From contig BFEA01000001.1 of assembly GCA_003427395.1 (NCBI GenBank), forward strand, positions 1,115,923 through 1,179,922: 64,000 nt of DNA, in the 5' to 3' direction. The position numbers and the translations under genes were made by a program. Below the pieces are notes generated by a model. It was not told where the DNA came from and ran no database searches. It was given only the letters and a program-made list of their open reading frames with translations. This document shows positions 52,201 through 63,633 of this stretch, one piece after another; the stretch's first letter is position 1, and every line of letters begins with the position of its first letter. Origin of the DNA: Chara braunii. Lineage: Eukaryota > Streptophyta > Charophyceae > Charales > Characeae.

Positions 52201-52210
52201 GTCATTGCAC

Positions 52211-52957
52211 AGCGAGCGCTGCACGTTTGTGCCTGGGCGGTTGGGCAAGCCTGGTCCCAGGCCACTGTCTGAACGGGCCTGGGTGCAGACACTTTGGCCG
52301 AGACTGAAGCTACTGGAAACTCGGTCTCACGTGGGAAGCAAGTGGAAAGTGCCCCCCACTTTCCATATAGGAAAGGGCTGGGCTCCAGACGTGACATTCG
52401 GGCACTTGCACTTGTGGGCAGCAGCGCTGCTGGAGCTCTTGCTCGCGAGCTGCTTGCTGCGCTAGAGCTGGTGCTCCATGCATGCGCGGACGTGCAGGGT
52501 GCAGGGCACTGCTGAGGGCAACGCCATAGCCAGCCCCCATAGTCGGGCTTGGCTTGGATATAGCCAGTGGAGGTGGTGGGGGTCTTCGTGTTCGAGGGTG
52601 AAGACGTGGGTGAGAAAGTCGAGGGTGAGAGGGAGAGAGAGAAATGAGGTTGATGATGCGAGGGCACGTGCCTGGTCTTGGAAATGGTCCACAAGGGTCG
52701 ACATCTTCATGTACTTCGGTTCCGCTGCTGATGTCATTGTCAATTCGTACGCTGCTCGTAGACAGTGTGATAGTAGTCTGGGCGCTGAGCGCCAAGTAGG
52801 AGGAAGGACTCTGGATACATAGTTGGTGGTGGCGAGAGTATACTCTCATTGACATTCGGATTCAGTGCTTTGGTTCTCCGTTGGTGGAATATCAGGGCAT
52901 CTCTGCTTTCTGGACAGCGTTGGACTTGCTGGCTTTCAATGTGATTTTGCATTCTGG
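52211..52957 (+). repeat. 5' LTR of element E, truncated
   Basis: Matches 59621-60378. The first ~230 bases of the LTR (59391-59620) are absent here: the fragment begins at the junction with element D's leader. Contains CTTTCCATATAGGAAAGG (TATA-like, about 52359), a GA tract and GCACGTGCCTGGTCTTGG (52661-52678). Confidence 0.88.
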
Positions 52958-54062
52958 ATTTGGTGCTTCGCTGGATATGGTGGGGCAGTGATAACGCTTG
53001 TGCGCCGGTGACTGACGGCCCACGGTCGTGTGGGCGCGCCAGGAAGGCTATGTGGCTACAAGGGGTGCACGCTGGATGATGAGAACTTGCTGATGTGATA
53101 TTTAAGACGAGGTGGAACTGCATTGTATTGTGGGTTGTGCCGGGGCATCAACTGGTCATCATAAATGCACGTCAGGTTACTGGTGAGAAATCTTTGGTTG
53201 GTGGCAGCACTATGAGGCACGTTGCTCTTTACCTTATCTACCCTCTTCGTTGCTTCTTACCGTGAGGACGTGAGTTCTGTCTTGAGAGTCCTGTCATTGT
53301 AAGGTGTCGCGATCGCTCAACCTTGAGAGCCGACATTCTTCCTGGGGAGCAAGCTGGTGGGAGACGGGCGTTGCCTTTGAAGGGCCCTGGACGAAGCACT
53401 TGGGTCACAGTCAGCATGCCAACCCACTGGCACTAGTACATGCATACTTCACCGATTGTCCTTTGGTCTGCTTGCTGCGCTGTAGAGGTCATGTCGGGCA
53501 TCCAACCCTATGAGGGAGAGACGAGTACCGGACAGTCTATAAAGAGACTCCAGCGGGGATACACGACTCGTGCTGTACGTGAGTATAAAAATAGTACAGT
53601 TGGGGCTGGCCGGTCCTGCATAGACTTGGGGCACAGGGGTGGGCCGATTGCACACCTTCAGATACACCGCTAAACCAGAGCTTCTGGACGTAGGCACAAA
53701 GGGATTACTCAAAGTACACTGTTCGATTATTAATTATTGAAAAAATCCATTCTGCATGCACACCATCAAATGATTTTATTGTTAGTTTTGATTAGTTAAT
53801 TGTGACAGACTTTGCTAACAACTGGCAGACAACTGCAGATAGGTAGTAATCATTCCTTGTTGCGATGCAATCTGTTTCAGACAAGTCAAGAGTAGGAATA
53901 AAACTGTTTGTAGGAATCTGAGATTATCTATTGTTACCGCTTGGCTACTTTCTGACAAGGCTGGACCAAATATTTATTTTATTTTATTTTAATTGGTTGG
54001 TTGCCATGCTGCGGTAGGTCCCAGCGAGGACACTAGTGCAGATCGCAGGCTACACATAGCTT
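52958..54062 (+). other. Leader of element E
   Basis: Begins with TGGTGCTTCGCTGG (52961-52974), a possible primer binding site; I cannot assign the tRNA. No ORF of note. A (TTTTA)n stretch lies at 53973-53992. Gag starts at 54063. Confidence 0.5.
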
Positions 54063-54728
54063 ATGAGTGGAGATGACAATGAGGCTGGGGGACTAGAGCA
54101 AGACGATAGGAGGCTTACCCGGAGACTTGCACGCAGTCGGCCGATCACTTTCCTAGAGTTAGAACGAGGGGAGGAAAGGAGACTGCGGAGAGAAGCCAGA
54201 AAGAGGGCGGTATTGCAGAGGGCTAGGGAAGCAGCAGCCAACGCCGAAAGGGCACTTGCAGCAGCATTAGCAGCAGACGCTAGAGCCGACGTCGAGGCAG
54301 CCATGGCTACCGCCTCTACTCTATCACATGCCTCATCTCAGGCTTCTTCTTCAGGTGTCAGTCCGGGTATGTCCCAGCCTGCCGTTACTCAGTTTGCGGG
54401 TCACCAGCAGGTCAGCCAGCGACAACCCATATCAGAAGAGGATTATGAGATCCAGCAAACAAATGCTCTCCACGCAGAGTTACAGTGCCAGCTATGGGAC
54501 ATAGAGGAGAGGAGAGAGAAAGCTAGAATTAGAAAAGCCCGGCTAGAGGCAAGGTCTGAGGAGCTAGGCAAGTTAGAAGCTATAGATGAGTCGACTTTAG
54601 ATCCTGTGGGTCTGTCCCTTCGGAACTCCTTGTTGAGCGTAGCCGAAGTGCAGGCCCTGCAGCAGGAAATGTTGGCTGCACTGATAGCTGGTCAGAACCA
54701 GATTCTGGTTGCATTGCGGGCGCCTTGA
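54063..54728 (+). pseudogene. gag: Element E Gag N-terminal coiled coil
   Basis: 221 codons from ATG 54063, which follows a stop and starts the conserved-looking SGDDNEAGG sequence. Residues 25-85 are Arg/Glu/Ala-rich (RRLRREARKRAVLQRAREAA), residues 85-115 Ser/Thr/Pro-rich, residues 120-175 charged helical (WDIEERREKARIRKARLEAR), and residues 190-220 an amphipathic helix. Acts as the matrix-like part of Gag. It ends at TGA 54726. Confidence 0.7.
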
Positions 54729-55792
54729 CCTTCGGTGAGGCCACCCCAGATTGCTGTAGCTCCCCCTACGGTTGCAGGTCCATTGTTGACGCTGCCGCCG
54801 ACAGGGCAGCCCTTTGCTCCTCAGCTTGGCACGCCCCCAGCAGGCGGATTAGCAGAGGGTAGTAGTAAGCAGATTCTTGTGCATCCTTCTTCATTTCCCC
54901 AATCAGTGGCTGCCGCTATAGGGCAGCCACAAGTGCAGCAGCCTTTGCAACAGGGTCTGCCGCGGCAGCAGGTACAGTATCAGCAGCAAGTGCTGTTGCA
55001 GCAACAAATGCGGCCGCAACGGTCTGTTTCATCGGTCAACCAATGCAGCAGGCACAGGGTGTGGTACAATCCATCCAATGGACACCCAAGATACCCTTGC
55101 TGAGTCCTAAACCCTTCTCTGGCGACAAGAAGAAGGAAGGGGACCTTGATACCAAGGTGAGGATTGTGCCTACTTACATTACTACATCCTTTCTAGAAGG
55201 GTCTGCAGCCAAATGGTTGAACGAAGTCGTATAGCAACAGTGATACGGTCAGAACATTGATGGCTGGGCAAAGGCCCGGACATTGGAGGAGTTTGTACGG
55301 ATGGTTTACAACAGGTGGCATGACACTCAAGGGGCTCATAAGGCCATCGACTCTCTAGGTAGTCTAGGATCGAAGAGATACAGGACAGTGCGTGAGGTAA
55401 TAGACTCCGTAGAGCGACTGATTATTCTCCCTGGGGTGCGGTACGAACCGCAAGTACTCCTCACAACTTATTTGCAATGTCGACCTACAAATGTTAAGAA
55501 TAAGTTGGTCGGTGAGGCCTCCATTGACGTGCATAACTTCGCCTCGTTCAGCAAGAAAGCCCTAGACATACAGGCTAAGCTTGGGAGTGCCCAGCAAAGA
55601 CCAATTGATGGGAGAAAGAAGAAGATTCCTCAGGATTGGAGGAAGAAAGGCAATCTTATCTTCGTTGACCACGATGGTCAAGCAACTGAGATTGATGACT
55701 TCTCTGATAAGGCAATCTTATGTTTGTTGACCAAGATGGTCAATCGACTGAGATTGATGAGTTCTCTGATCTTCGGGAAGAAACTGAGATAG
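54729..55792 (+). pseudogene. Element E Gag linker and capsid
   Basis: A Pro/Gln-rich linker (54735-55060) includes a Gln-rich run. The capsid then starts with LSPKPFSGDKKKEGDLDTKV and FLEGSAAKWLNEVV, interrupted by stops at about 55232, and continues at 55283 with EEFVRMVYNRWHDTQGAHKAID, TYLQCRPTNVKNKL and FASFSKKALDIQAKLG. Near the end a 62-bp tandem duplication (55649-55710 and 55711-55772) throws the frame. Confidence 0.8.
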
Positions 55793-56370
55793 ACGGGCTT
55801 GGGGAGACTTCAAATGATGGAGTAGCTGCACCCATTAGAGAAAAGGGTAAGGGGGCTGGGAGACAAAAGGTAGGCCGGCCCAAGGGTCAAAGTGAGCAAG
55901 GACCACCCATATGGGTGACACTTGGTCAGGAATACGAGGTGTGGCGAGACCGTGTTGCACTGGGCGCATGCCTAAATTGTGGCCAGTACGGGCACACAAT
56001 TGCCAAATGCAAGAGTAAGCGGGTCGCAACGAAGGTCGCGTCCTACGGTTGGATCTTCCAACTCTGGTGGTGCTTCTGCAAGCACTTCCTAGGGAAACAC
56101 CTCGGGCCAGTAGGGGTGTTAGCAGCTCTTAATCGTGTTGAAGTGGTTACTTTACCTTCTCCATTTCAGACGATGGCCAAGGCTATTGACACTATGATCG
56201 CCCCCCGGACAAATTCGGACCAATCGATGCTTTGTTCGATGGATGTGACTGAATCCTTAAAGGAGTTAGAGACTGAGTGGTTAGAGAAGGACCCTAGAGA
56301 CTGTTGGGCGATGTTGAACAAAGGTCCAAAGGGTGAACACTTCAAGGTAGAAGTTAATGTAGGTGGCTGA
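55720..56370 (+). pseudogene. Element E nucleocapsid with intact CCHC knuckle
   Basis: Starts inside the second copy of the 62-bp duplication. After a basic stretch (KGKGAGRQKVGRPKGQ) it has ACLNCGQYGHTIAKC: Cys 55969, Cys 55978, His 55993, Cys 56008, a complete zinc knuckle. Behind it WGATVKELETEWLEKDPRD-type spacer sequence (LKELETEWLEKDPRDCW) leads to the protease. Confidence 0.8.
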
Positions 56371-56817
56371 AAGGTGGGCGCCTTCGCAAATATAGGTTCT
56401 ACGCAAAACTTCATCAGTCGTGCTCGTGTGGATAGGTTGCGCTTAGGGGACCAATTGCAGCGGCTTAGCAGATCTATAGCATCTACCCTAGCCAACAAGC
56501 ACTCCATGATAGTAAAAGACTATGTCAAGGATGTCGTACATACCTTCTCCTATGGAGGAGGGGAACTGAGATACAAGATCTCGTTCCTGGTGAGCAATGA
56601 GTTGCCATTTGACATGTTGCTAGGCATGTACTACCTCGAGGTTGCTAAGCCTCAGTTCGATTGGAATAAGAAGGTGATGATCTACAGGTTGCCAGATGGA
56701 AAGGTCGTTAGGCTGCAGAAGTTCAAGACTAGCAGACTAGTGGAGAACTATGGTTGCATGTGCGCATCGTCTTTCTATAACCTCTACCAACAGAACTGCG
56801 GGAAGGAATGTACCTAG
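56371..56817 (+). pseudogene. Element E protease, active site lost
   Basis: Retropepsin fold is recognisable: FANIGSTQNFIS, then VKDVVHTFSYGGGELRYKISFLV and LPFDMLLGMYYLE. The catalytic Asp-(Thr/Ser)-Gly triad should be at 56389-56397 but reads Asn-Ile-Gly, so the enzyme cannot be active. A TGA (56368-56370) separates it from Gag. Confidence 0.85.
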
Positions 56818-57763
56818 TCTTGTCTCTGAGAAAGGGGAGGCCATAAAATCACCCCTAAAGATCGAAGTAATCATTGCACAATATGCAGACCTCTTTGAGG
56901 AGCCTAGGGGTGTGGTAGAAAGGGAGATTGTCCACGCAATAGAAGTCATCCCCGGTAGCATAGTACCTAGAGGGCGGATCTATAGGATGTCGTCTGCGGA
57001 GTTAGATGAGCTTCGCCGCCAGCTCAAGGAACTCGCAGAGAAGGGCTGGATTCGGCCAATTACGTACCCCTACGGAGCTCCAATTTTATTTGTCCCAAAG
57101 AAAAGGGGGACACTAAGGATGTGCATCGACTATATAGGGGCCCCTCAATGCCATCACCGTTAAGAACGCGGGGCCCCTACCATGCGTTGACAACCTCTTG
57201 GATAGAGTGCAGGGATGTCGGTACTTCACTAAGATAGATCTGAAGTCCGGATACCATCAGATTGCTATTAGATCTGACTCGTCAGGACCAGCAGAAAACC
57301 GCCTTTCAGACCAGGTACGGTTTGTACGAGTTTGTGGTGATGCCCTTTGGCCTATGCAATGCTCCTAGGATGTTCCACCACGCAATGAACTGGATCTTTC
57401 ATGACTACTTAGACAAGTTTATCGTCGTGGATCTCAACGATATCCTTATCTTTAGTAGGACTGTAGGGGAGCACGCTTAGCACGTGAAAACAGTGTTAGG
57501 GCTCCTAAGAGAGCACCAATATAAGGTAAACTTGGAGAAATGCGAATTAGGCCGAATTAGGCCACACCAAGATCTTGTACTTGGGTCATGAGATTTCCGC
57601 GGATGGATTGAGGCCAGATAATGCCAAAGTGGCCAGCATACGTGACTGGCCCAGACCTCAGTCTGTGACTGAGGTGAGGTCATTCTTGGGGATGACAAGC
57701 TACTATCGCCCGTTTGTTAAGAATTATAGTACGGTAGCCTCCCCTCTACCTCACACGCCTTGA
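56818..57763 (+). pseudogene. Element E reverse transcriptase, catalytic box mutated
   Basis: In at least four frames: VVEREIVHAIEVIPG and YRMSSAELDELRRQLKELAEKGWI (56900-57060), PILFVPKKRGTLRMCIDY, then FTKIDLKSGYHQI (motif A, near 57220-57260), FGLCNAPRMFHHAMN (motif B), and VVDLNDILIFS where the YxDD box (57430-57441) reads Asp-Leu-Asn-Asp. The thumb continues with RSFLGMTSYYRPFVKNYS to 57763. Confidence 0.9.
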
Positions 57764-58200
57764 CACCCCATGAGAGTGGACCAAAGAGTGTGAGGCAACC
57801 TTTAAGAGATTGAGGGATGCCCTGACGTACTACGAAGTCCTCAAACTTCCAGATCCTGAACAACCCTTTGCTGTGACCACAGACGCCGCCAATACGACAT
57901 AGGCACGGTCCTTGCGCAAGAGAAGGGGAAAAAGTAGAGCCCGATCGAGTACATGAGCAAATAGATGTCATCTCAGAAATTAGCTCAGTCCACATATGAG
58001 AGTGAGTTTTATGCTCTCTAAGAGCGCTGGTCCATTGGAGGCACTACCTCCTAGGCAAATTCATTTATGTGAGATCTGACCATGAGACGCTGCACTGGAT
58101 TAAGACACAGCCAGTGCTCTCCAACGCACTTAAGAGGTGGATTGAAGTCATAGATATGTACGACTTCAAGCTCAACCCTCTGAGTGGCTGATGCACTATT
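57764..58200 (+). pseudogene. Element E RNase H remnant
   Basis: KLPDPEQPFAVTTDA (about 57845-57890) is the RNase H start with the first Asp. The rest is scattered over frames with several stops. The end motif VADALLRRADYLG is at about 58185-58225, after a gap. Confidence 0.75.
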
Positions 58201-59140
58201 GCGTAGGGCAGACTATCTGGGCGCGCAAGTGACTGAGTTTGGGATTTCTGATGATGTAACTCGATCTATGGTGGAAGCCTATCAAGAGGACACAATCATG
58301 TCTGAGATCATCCACAAACTGGAAGCTAAAGACAAAGCTACTTCTGATTAGTTTGTGGTGGTTGAAGGCTTGTTGTTCCTTGAGAAGGCAAGGAATAAAC
58401 GCTTATATGTTCCGAATAGGGAGTCTTTGTGTACTTTATTTTTAGGTGAGTGCCATGATGCAACTGGACATTTCGGTCATAAGAAGACAACACCAAATTT
58501 AGAGCAGCAATTTTGGTGGCCCACAGTGATGGATGATGCAAAGAAATATGTAGAGACTTGTCAAGTTTGTCAACGGGACAAGCCTCAACTCAGGCACCAC
58601 TTGGGCTTATTAAGCCCTTGCCTATACCTGCTGGTCCTGGTCAGAGTGTCTCCATGGATTTCATGGATACTCTTGTGACCAGCAAAAGCGATAAGCGTCA
58701 CATCTTCGTCATTGTGGACAGGTTCACTGGGTCAAGATGACTGGGATGAGAAGTTACCTCTCCAGCCAATGACAGCACCTGGTAGCATAGAGTTTGCTGT
58801 CAAGTATGAACAGATGCTGCAGCAGGCTGTAGAGCACATCAAGACAGCTTAAGATGCCATGGTTGCACCTGAGAACAGACACAGAAGACTGTCTGCGTTT
58901 CTAGTACGTGAACGAGTCTGGGTAAAGTCATCTGAGTTGGGACAGGAGTTGGGAATCTCACGCAAACTGATGCCACAGTATTTTGGACCCTGTGAGATTC
59001 TGGACATAGTAGGAGATCAACCCGATGGTCCATCATATGTTATATGCATTCCTGGACACCTCCGTACACACCCTGTTTTCCATGCATCTAAGTTGGCGCC
59101 CTTCGCTGAAACTGAACAGTTCCCCTCAAGAAGATCAATG
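58201..59140 (+). pseudogene. Element E integrase with internal deletion
   Basis: The zinc-binding domain is intact in sequence (ECHDATGHFGHKK ... CQVCQRDK, about 58448-58578). The core starts with VSMDFMDTLVTSK (first Asp), but after IFVIVDRFTGSR (58734) the sequence jumps to the C-terminal part, so the second Asp and the Glu are gone. The C-terminal part reads VEHIKTA*DAMVAPENRHRR, ERVWVKSSELGQ, ISRKLMPQYFGPCEIL and FHASKLAPF. Confidence 0.85.
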
Positions 59141-59351
59141 CTGCCCACAACCATGGACGGACATGTGGACATTGACGATATTTGTCGAGCACAAGCTGAT
59201 GCCTGTGCCCAAGCCTCCAGGCAGGGGATGCCCTCCGAAACCGCAGATGCAGTACCGAGTGTGGTTCCGACATCAGTGGTTCACAAGAGAAGAGTTATTG
59301 AAGACTTCAGGTTATGAAAGAAACTTAAAAGGGAAGCAGCCTGCTGTTTAA
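59141..59351 (+). pseudogene. Element E chromodomain, frameshifted
   Basis: MDGHVDIDDIC in one frame continues as VEHKLMPVPKPPGRGCPPK, QYRVWFRHQ and WFTREELL in the next (59025-59351). Same layout as element A's chromodomain; one indel near 59190 separates the halves. Confidence 0.6.
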
Positions 59352-59372
59352 CGACTTCTCAGAGGACTATCG

Positions 59373-59390
59373 AAGTAAAGGAGGAGGCAG
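59373..59390 (+). other. Polypurine tract of element E
   Basis: GAAGTAAAGGAGGAGGCAG ends at 59390, directly before TGCGAGGG, taken as the LTR start. Confidence 0.65.
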
Positions 59391-60383
59391 TGCGAGGGTT
59401 TACCCCTTGTCTAGGGCCTTGCAGCAGGTGCGTGCTCGCCCTAAGTGAAGGCGGGCCCCCTGAATCCCAATGTGCCCTGAGTTTGTCAATTTTTTGCAAA
59501 ATCTTGGTAGGCGCCAGACAGTTGCCATGCGCCAGTTGGTTACATCCGCCTTGCTCGTGAGAATCCAAAATATTTGTGAGCCTTTCAGGCTCTTCCAGCA
59601 ACGTGGTCTAAGCAGGGAGCACCGCACGTTTGTGCCTGGGCGGTTGGGCAAGCCTAATCAATTCGGTCCCAGGCCACTGTCCGAACGGGCCTGGGCACAG
59701 ACACTTTGGCTGAGACTGAAGCTACTGGAAACTCGGTCTCACATGGGAAGCAAGTGGAAAGCACCCATGACTTTCCATATAGGAAAGGGCTGGGCTCCGT
59801 GATATTCGGGCACTTGCAATTGCGGGCAGCAGCGCTGCTGGAGCGATTGCTCGCAGGCTGCTTGCTGGGCTAGCGCTGGTGCTACGTGCACGCGCAGATG
59901 TGCAGGGTGCAGGGTGCTGCTGAGGGCAGCGACATAGCCAGCCCCCATAGCCGGGCTTGGCTTGGATATAGCCAGTGGAGGTGGTGGTGGTCTTCGTGTT
60001 TGAGGGTGAAGACGTGGGTGACAAAGTTGAGGGTGAGAGGGAGAGAGAGAGGAGGTTGATGATGTGAGGGCACGTACCTGGTCTTTGCGATGGTCTACAA
60101 GGGTTGACATCTTCATGTACTTCAGTTCTGTGCTCACGTCAACTGGATGCATTGTCAATTCGTAGGCTGCTAGTAGGCTGTGTGATAGTAGTCTGGGCGC
60201 TGAGCGCCAAGTAGGAGGAAGGACTCTGGATACATATGTTGGTGGTGGCGAGAGTATGCTCTCATTGACATTCGGACTTAGTGCGCTGGTTCTCCGTTGG
60301 TGGAATATCAGTGCATTTCTGCTTTCTGGACAGCGTTGGACTTGCTGGCTTTCAATGTGATTTTGCATTCTGAATTTCTGTCA
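59391..60383 (+). repeat. 3' LTR of element E
   Basis: Starts TGCGAGGG after the polypurine tract. Its 59621-60378 part matches 52211-52957. The right border is uncertain: similarity ends in GCATTCTG(A/G)ATT, and the first CA after it is at 60382-60383. GCACGTACCTGGTC lies at 60069-60082. Confidence 0.82.
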
Positions 60384-60407
60384 TATATCTCTCTCTCATT
60401 TTGCTTG

Positions 60408-60477
60408 CATTTCTTCTTCTTCTTCTCCTTCCTCCTTCCTCCTCTTCCTCCTCTTCCTCGTCTTGTCCTTCCTCTTT

Positions 60478-60519
<42 letters not shown>

Positions 60520-60523
60520 GCCG

Positions 60524-60564
<41 letters not shown>

Positions 60565-60566
60565 GG
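60408..60566. repeat. TTC/CTC-rich and (TTG)n microsatellites
   Basis: Pyrimidine-rich run to 60478 followed by about 29 TTG repeats with one CCG interruption (60520-60522). Poly-Leu, poly-Cys and poly-Thr ORFs here are artefacts. Confidence 0.95.
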
Positions 60567-61729
60567 GGTATGCAAGGGGGTGAAATCCACAGATGTTTAG
60601 CTTTGCTGCCTCACAAGGTTATTCTAGGAAGAGAATTGTTTGCAGAAAAATTATGCGCTCCAGCTTCATCTTCATAGTCGCACCTGAGGACATACAGGAG
60701 GTGCAACCACAAAATTGCATCAATTAAATCCTAGGTTCATTATGATTGCACCTGAAAACATACAGAAGGTTGCACCTGACCACAGAAGTATAGGCTCTTA
60801 CACAGCTTAACGACCTTGCTGTCTCTCAACCTACAGGTGAGCCCTGGTTAGAAAACTCAGTGCACGCAGATGTACAATCTCCCTTTTCTACCCCTCCAAA
60901 CTGTCTACTGCACAGCACAGGATACCTTTAGTTGTTACCTTGTAGCTTGTAAAGATCGGGGGGAGGGGAAATGGGGGGAATGGAGCTGGTGATTTCTTTT
61001 ACTCCACCCTTCTCCTCTTGTACTGTGTCTACTCCTCAGTTCTTTGCCCTTTTCCACCCTCTTCAAGTAGCCTTTCTGTGCCTTATCCAGATGCTCCATT
61101 CTGAGCTGGTTTAGGTTGCTCCCAGACGATTTCCTTCACACCTTTACTGTTCCGATGAACTAAGCTGAACATACCCTTCCCTCCAGCTACTCAGCAGACA
61201 CCCCTTTGCTGTCATATGTCCTTCAGCCCAGCCATTGCCTTCTGCAATTTCCTTCTACCTTGATCAGTGGGATAGATGGCCTACTAACCAGCCCGTGGCT
61301 GAATGAAATGCATTTACGAGTTTAAATCCTGATGGACTCAGATGGATATAATACTTCTAGGTGCTTGGAAAAAGAGATCGATGACCTGCTGTAATGTCAC
61401 AAAGCATCAGTTCTTTTGTATCATCAAGCCCTAGATGCTCAACCTTGCAGAAAGGGCCAGAGTGATAATACACATGGGCACTGCCACCTCTGGTCTTCCT
61501 CACCGTTATGTGCATGGTGTTTCTTTTCCCTCCTTCCTAGTATAACTTACTATAAAGCATTCTACGAATCGACATTACAACCGCTGATCTTGCATTTGCA
61601 TCATTTTAACTTCCATGATCGTCCCACACAAAACTGTCAAATGGAAGTCTGAAGATTTGGCAGAAAGAAAATGACAAAGGCAGCACCATAGGAAATTAAG
61701 TGAATAGATAGAATCCACGTTTCACTTGC
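60567..61729. other. Unique-looking, no gene established
   Basis: Two short GCACCTGA(A/G)GACATACAG(A/G)AGG words (60678-60700 and 60748-60770) form a small tandem repeat. A box-B-like ACGAGTTTAAATCC lies at 61315-61328. Only short ORFs. Confidence 0.4.
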
Positions 61730-61884
61730 CTAGTATGACCATGCGCCTGATGTCGGGAAGGATTTGGTCACGCATTGTCGAGAATGCAGACTTGACAAGC
61801 TGGCCTCCCATGCGGATGTGAATACATGGTCCCCTGTTTGCATCCTCATGACCAAGACTCTCTGTGATGAACTCACACGAGTCA
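61730..61884 (-). CDS. Possible exon of a minus-strand gene
   Basis: On the minus strand the segment from an AG acceptor (TATTGTAG, 61885-61892) to CTAG|GCAAGT (61730/61729), a consensus GC-type donor, is open and reads FITESLGHEDANRGPCIHIRM followed by QLVKSAFSTMRDQILPDIRR. Composition looks protein-like and unlike the repeats around it. I do not recognise the family, and the donor is non-standard, so this is weak. Confidence 0.25.
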
Positions 61885-61955
61885 CTACAATATGCCACAC
61901 AGCCATGGCATAGGCAGACATCCACACATATACACAGCCAATTAGACATATTCAA

Positions 61956-62877
61956 GTGCTCAAAATCACTCCATAAATAAGTAGTACGATAGTGGCATTT
62001 ATAAGAAAGATTTCTGGAAAGATGGCTGAAAAATAATTGTCAAACATTGACAAACAATAATAAACATGACTATGGTACTCGTTCCCTTTATTTTCATTGC
62101 AAGGCACCATGAACAGAAATGACTTTTGATTCAACCACTCTCACCCTATTGCGATTGGCACTTCCCTCTTCGAGACAGAGCTTCCATATTCGGAAGAAGA
62201 CCCATGCTGCAAGTCCATACTTCTAAGGTGAGTGCAACCAAGACCTGCATTTCCTGCATGGCAGAAGCCATGACCACCATCTTAATACAGCTTGGATGTC
62301 ATCAAGCAGCTTGGTGGCTATGGATATTGATCCCTCCCGCCTCAAGGTAGCTATTACAAGTGCCTCGACACACTGGCCTTGGGCTTCTGATGCTCTTCCA
62401 CCAAAGCAGCCACTGGGCAAGGGTGTTAGGGAGGGGAAGTTTACCAGGGTCTACAGGGGGTGTTCGACCAGGGCTTCGCAGGCATCCTGAAGAGGGAAGG
62501 GAGGGAGGGGTGTTGACTTTTTGATTTTGAAGTAGGTGGTGATGATGAGGGTACAAAGCAGAGCTGGGAAAGGGTGCGTGATGGTGCGCTGCTGAAGATT
62601 ATTCAGGGTGGGCAGGCGTGTGATATCAGTACAAAGGGTTCGGTGGGGGAACAAGTGCCAGGGGGCAAGAAGGGGCCTTGAGAAGATTGATATAGGTGGT
62701 TGGTAAACTGTGATGGTTGCAGGGGTTGGAAAAAATCAGGATAGAGTGTGGGGGAATGGTGATGGGGACCAAAACGCAATTGAGAAGGGCAAATATGCCA
62801 AAGCGAGTTGAAATAAGCTATTTGGCAAGTTGTGGAGGAGGGAAGAGGAGAGGGGTTGCACTTCTTCAACAAGTACC
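61956..62877. other. No gene established; exon-like signals
   Basis: A + strand donor-like TTCTAAGGTGAGTGC (62221-62235) and a minus-strand open stretch with VEALVIATLRREGSISIATKL (about 62310-62372) hint at host coding DNA, but no consistent gene model emerges. Confidence 0.3.
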
Positions 62878-62936
62878 TCTCCCTCTCTCTGTCTGCCTCT
62901 TTCCCTCCCTCCCTCCCTCCCTCCCTGCCTCCCTCT

Positions 62937-63012
<76 letters not shown>
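62878..63012. repeat. (CCCT)n-(CT)n-(CA)n compound microsatellite
   Basis: CCCT units, then CT about 15 times (62941-62970), then CA about 20 times (62971-63012). ORFs across it are artefacts. Confidence 0.95.
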
Positions 63013-63016
<4 letters not shown>

Positions 63017-63189
63017 TACATGCATGGGAGGGAGTAGCAAGCATAGGTATTTGAACTAAGTATGGTAGAGAAAAGTAGGGCCCTTGGTGTACCCCCTACC
63101 GGTTTGGGAATAACGGTTAATATTTGTATTGTTGACTGTTGAGATTTGATCCTAGGAGCCCTCAATGAAGTAGTAGCAGAATACATCGC

Positions 63190-63330
63190 TTGGCCTGTCG
63201 AAGCATGAGGATTCGAACTTGAGTCCTTGCTATTCGGGAATACAATGATAACGATTCACAGAGGCGGCCTCGGTGGCTGCATAACGGTTGTAGCTGGGGA
63301 CCTTTTGAACCCATGACCTCCTAAAAACAA
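63190..63330 (-). repeat. tRNA-derived repeat fragments
   Basis: On the minus strand GTTCGAATCCT (near 63207-63217) is a full polymerase III box B, and GGTCATGGGTTCAAAAGG (63305-63322) is a second, poorer one. No cloverleaf could be drawn for either, so they look like SINE pieces rather than tRNA genes. Confidence 0.35.
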
Positions 63331-63633
63331 TTGAAACGCCGGGACGGGCACATGCAAAATAGTGAAACTAGCCTGCATCTTGATCCCGAGACAGAGAAGG
63401 GTTAGCCGTGCTAACCCATCTTGCACCTAGCGCTAGAATGAGGGAAAGTTACGGTGAGGATTGCGAAACTGTGACTGCCCGGGAAACACGCAATCAGGAC
63501 TTAGAAGTAGAACGATACAACCACACAGGTCTGATCTGATATTTAACCGAGGATTAGCAGTGTAATAATCCTCTTCGTTCGGCGGGGCGAGCGCGACTAA
63601 TCTCGCAGTTCGTCGCGTCTTGCGCTCGCAGGC
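63331..63633. other. No gene seen
   Basis: Mixed-composition sequence with no motif recognised apart from GCGAG/CTCGC words (63585-63632). Confidence 0.4.

Larger units (their letters stand above)
52211..60383 (+). mobile_element. Element E: decayed Ty3/Gypsy chromovirus, + strand
   Basis: A truncated 5' LTR (from about 52211), a 1.1-kb leader, gag with coiled coil and zinc knuckle, protease, RT, RNase H, integrase, chromodomain, polypurine tract and 3' LTR, in chromovirus order. It has lost the protease and RT catalytic residues and part of the integrase core. LTR copies differ by roughly 8-10% with small indels, so the element is old. Confidence 0.92.

Noticed and set aside
60297-60677. 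126-codon ORF with poly-Cys
   Set aside because: Translation of a TTG/TTC microsatellite.
62603-63059. Ser/Leu/Thr- or Arg/Glu-rich ORFs
   Set aside because: Translations of the CT and CA microsatellite.
63190-63330. tRNA gene
   Set aside because: Box B is present but no acceptor, D or anticodon stem pairs.
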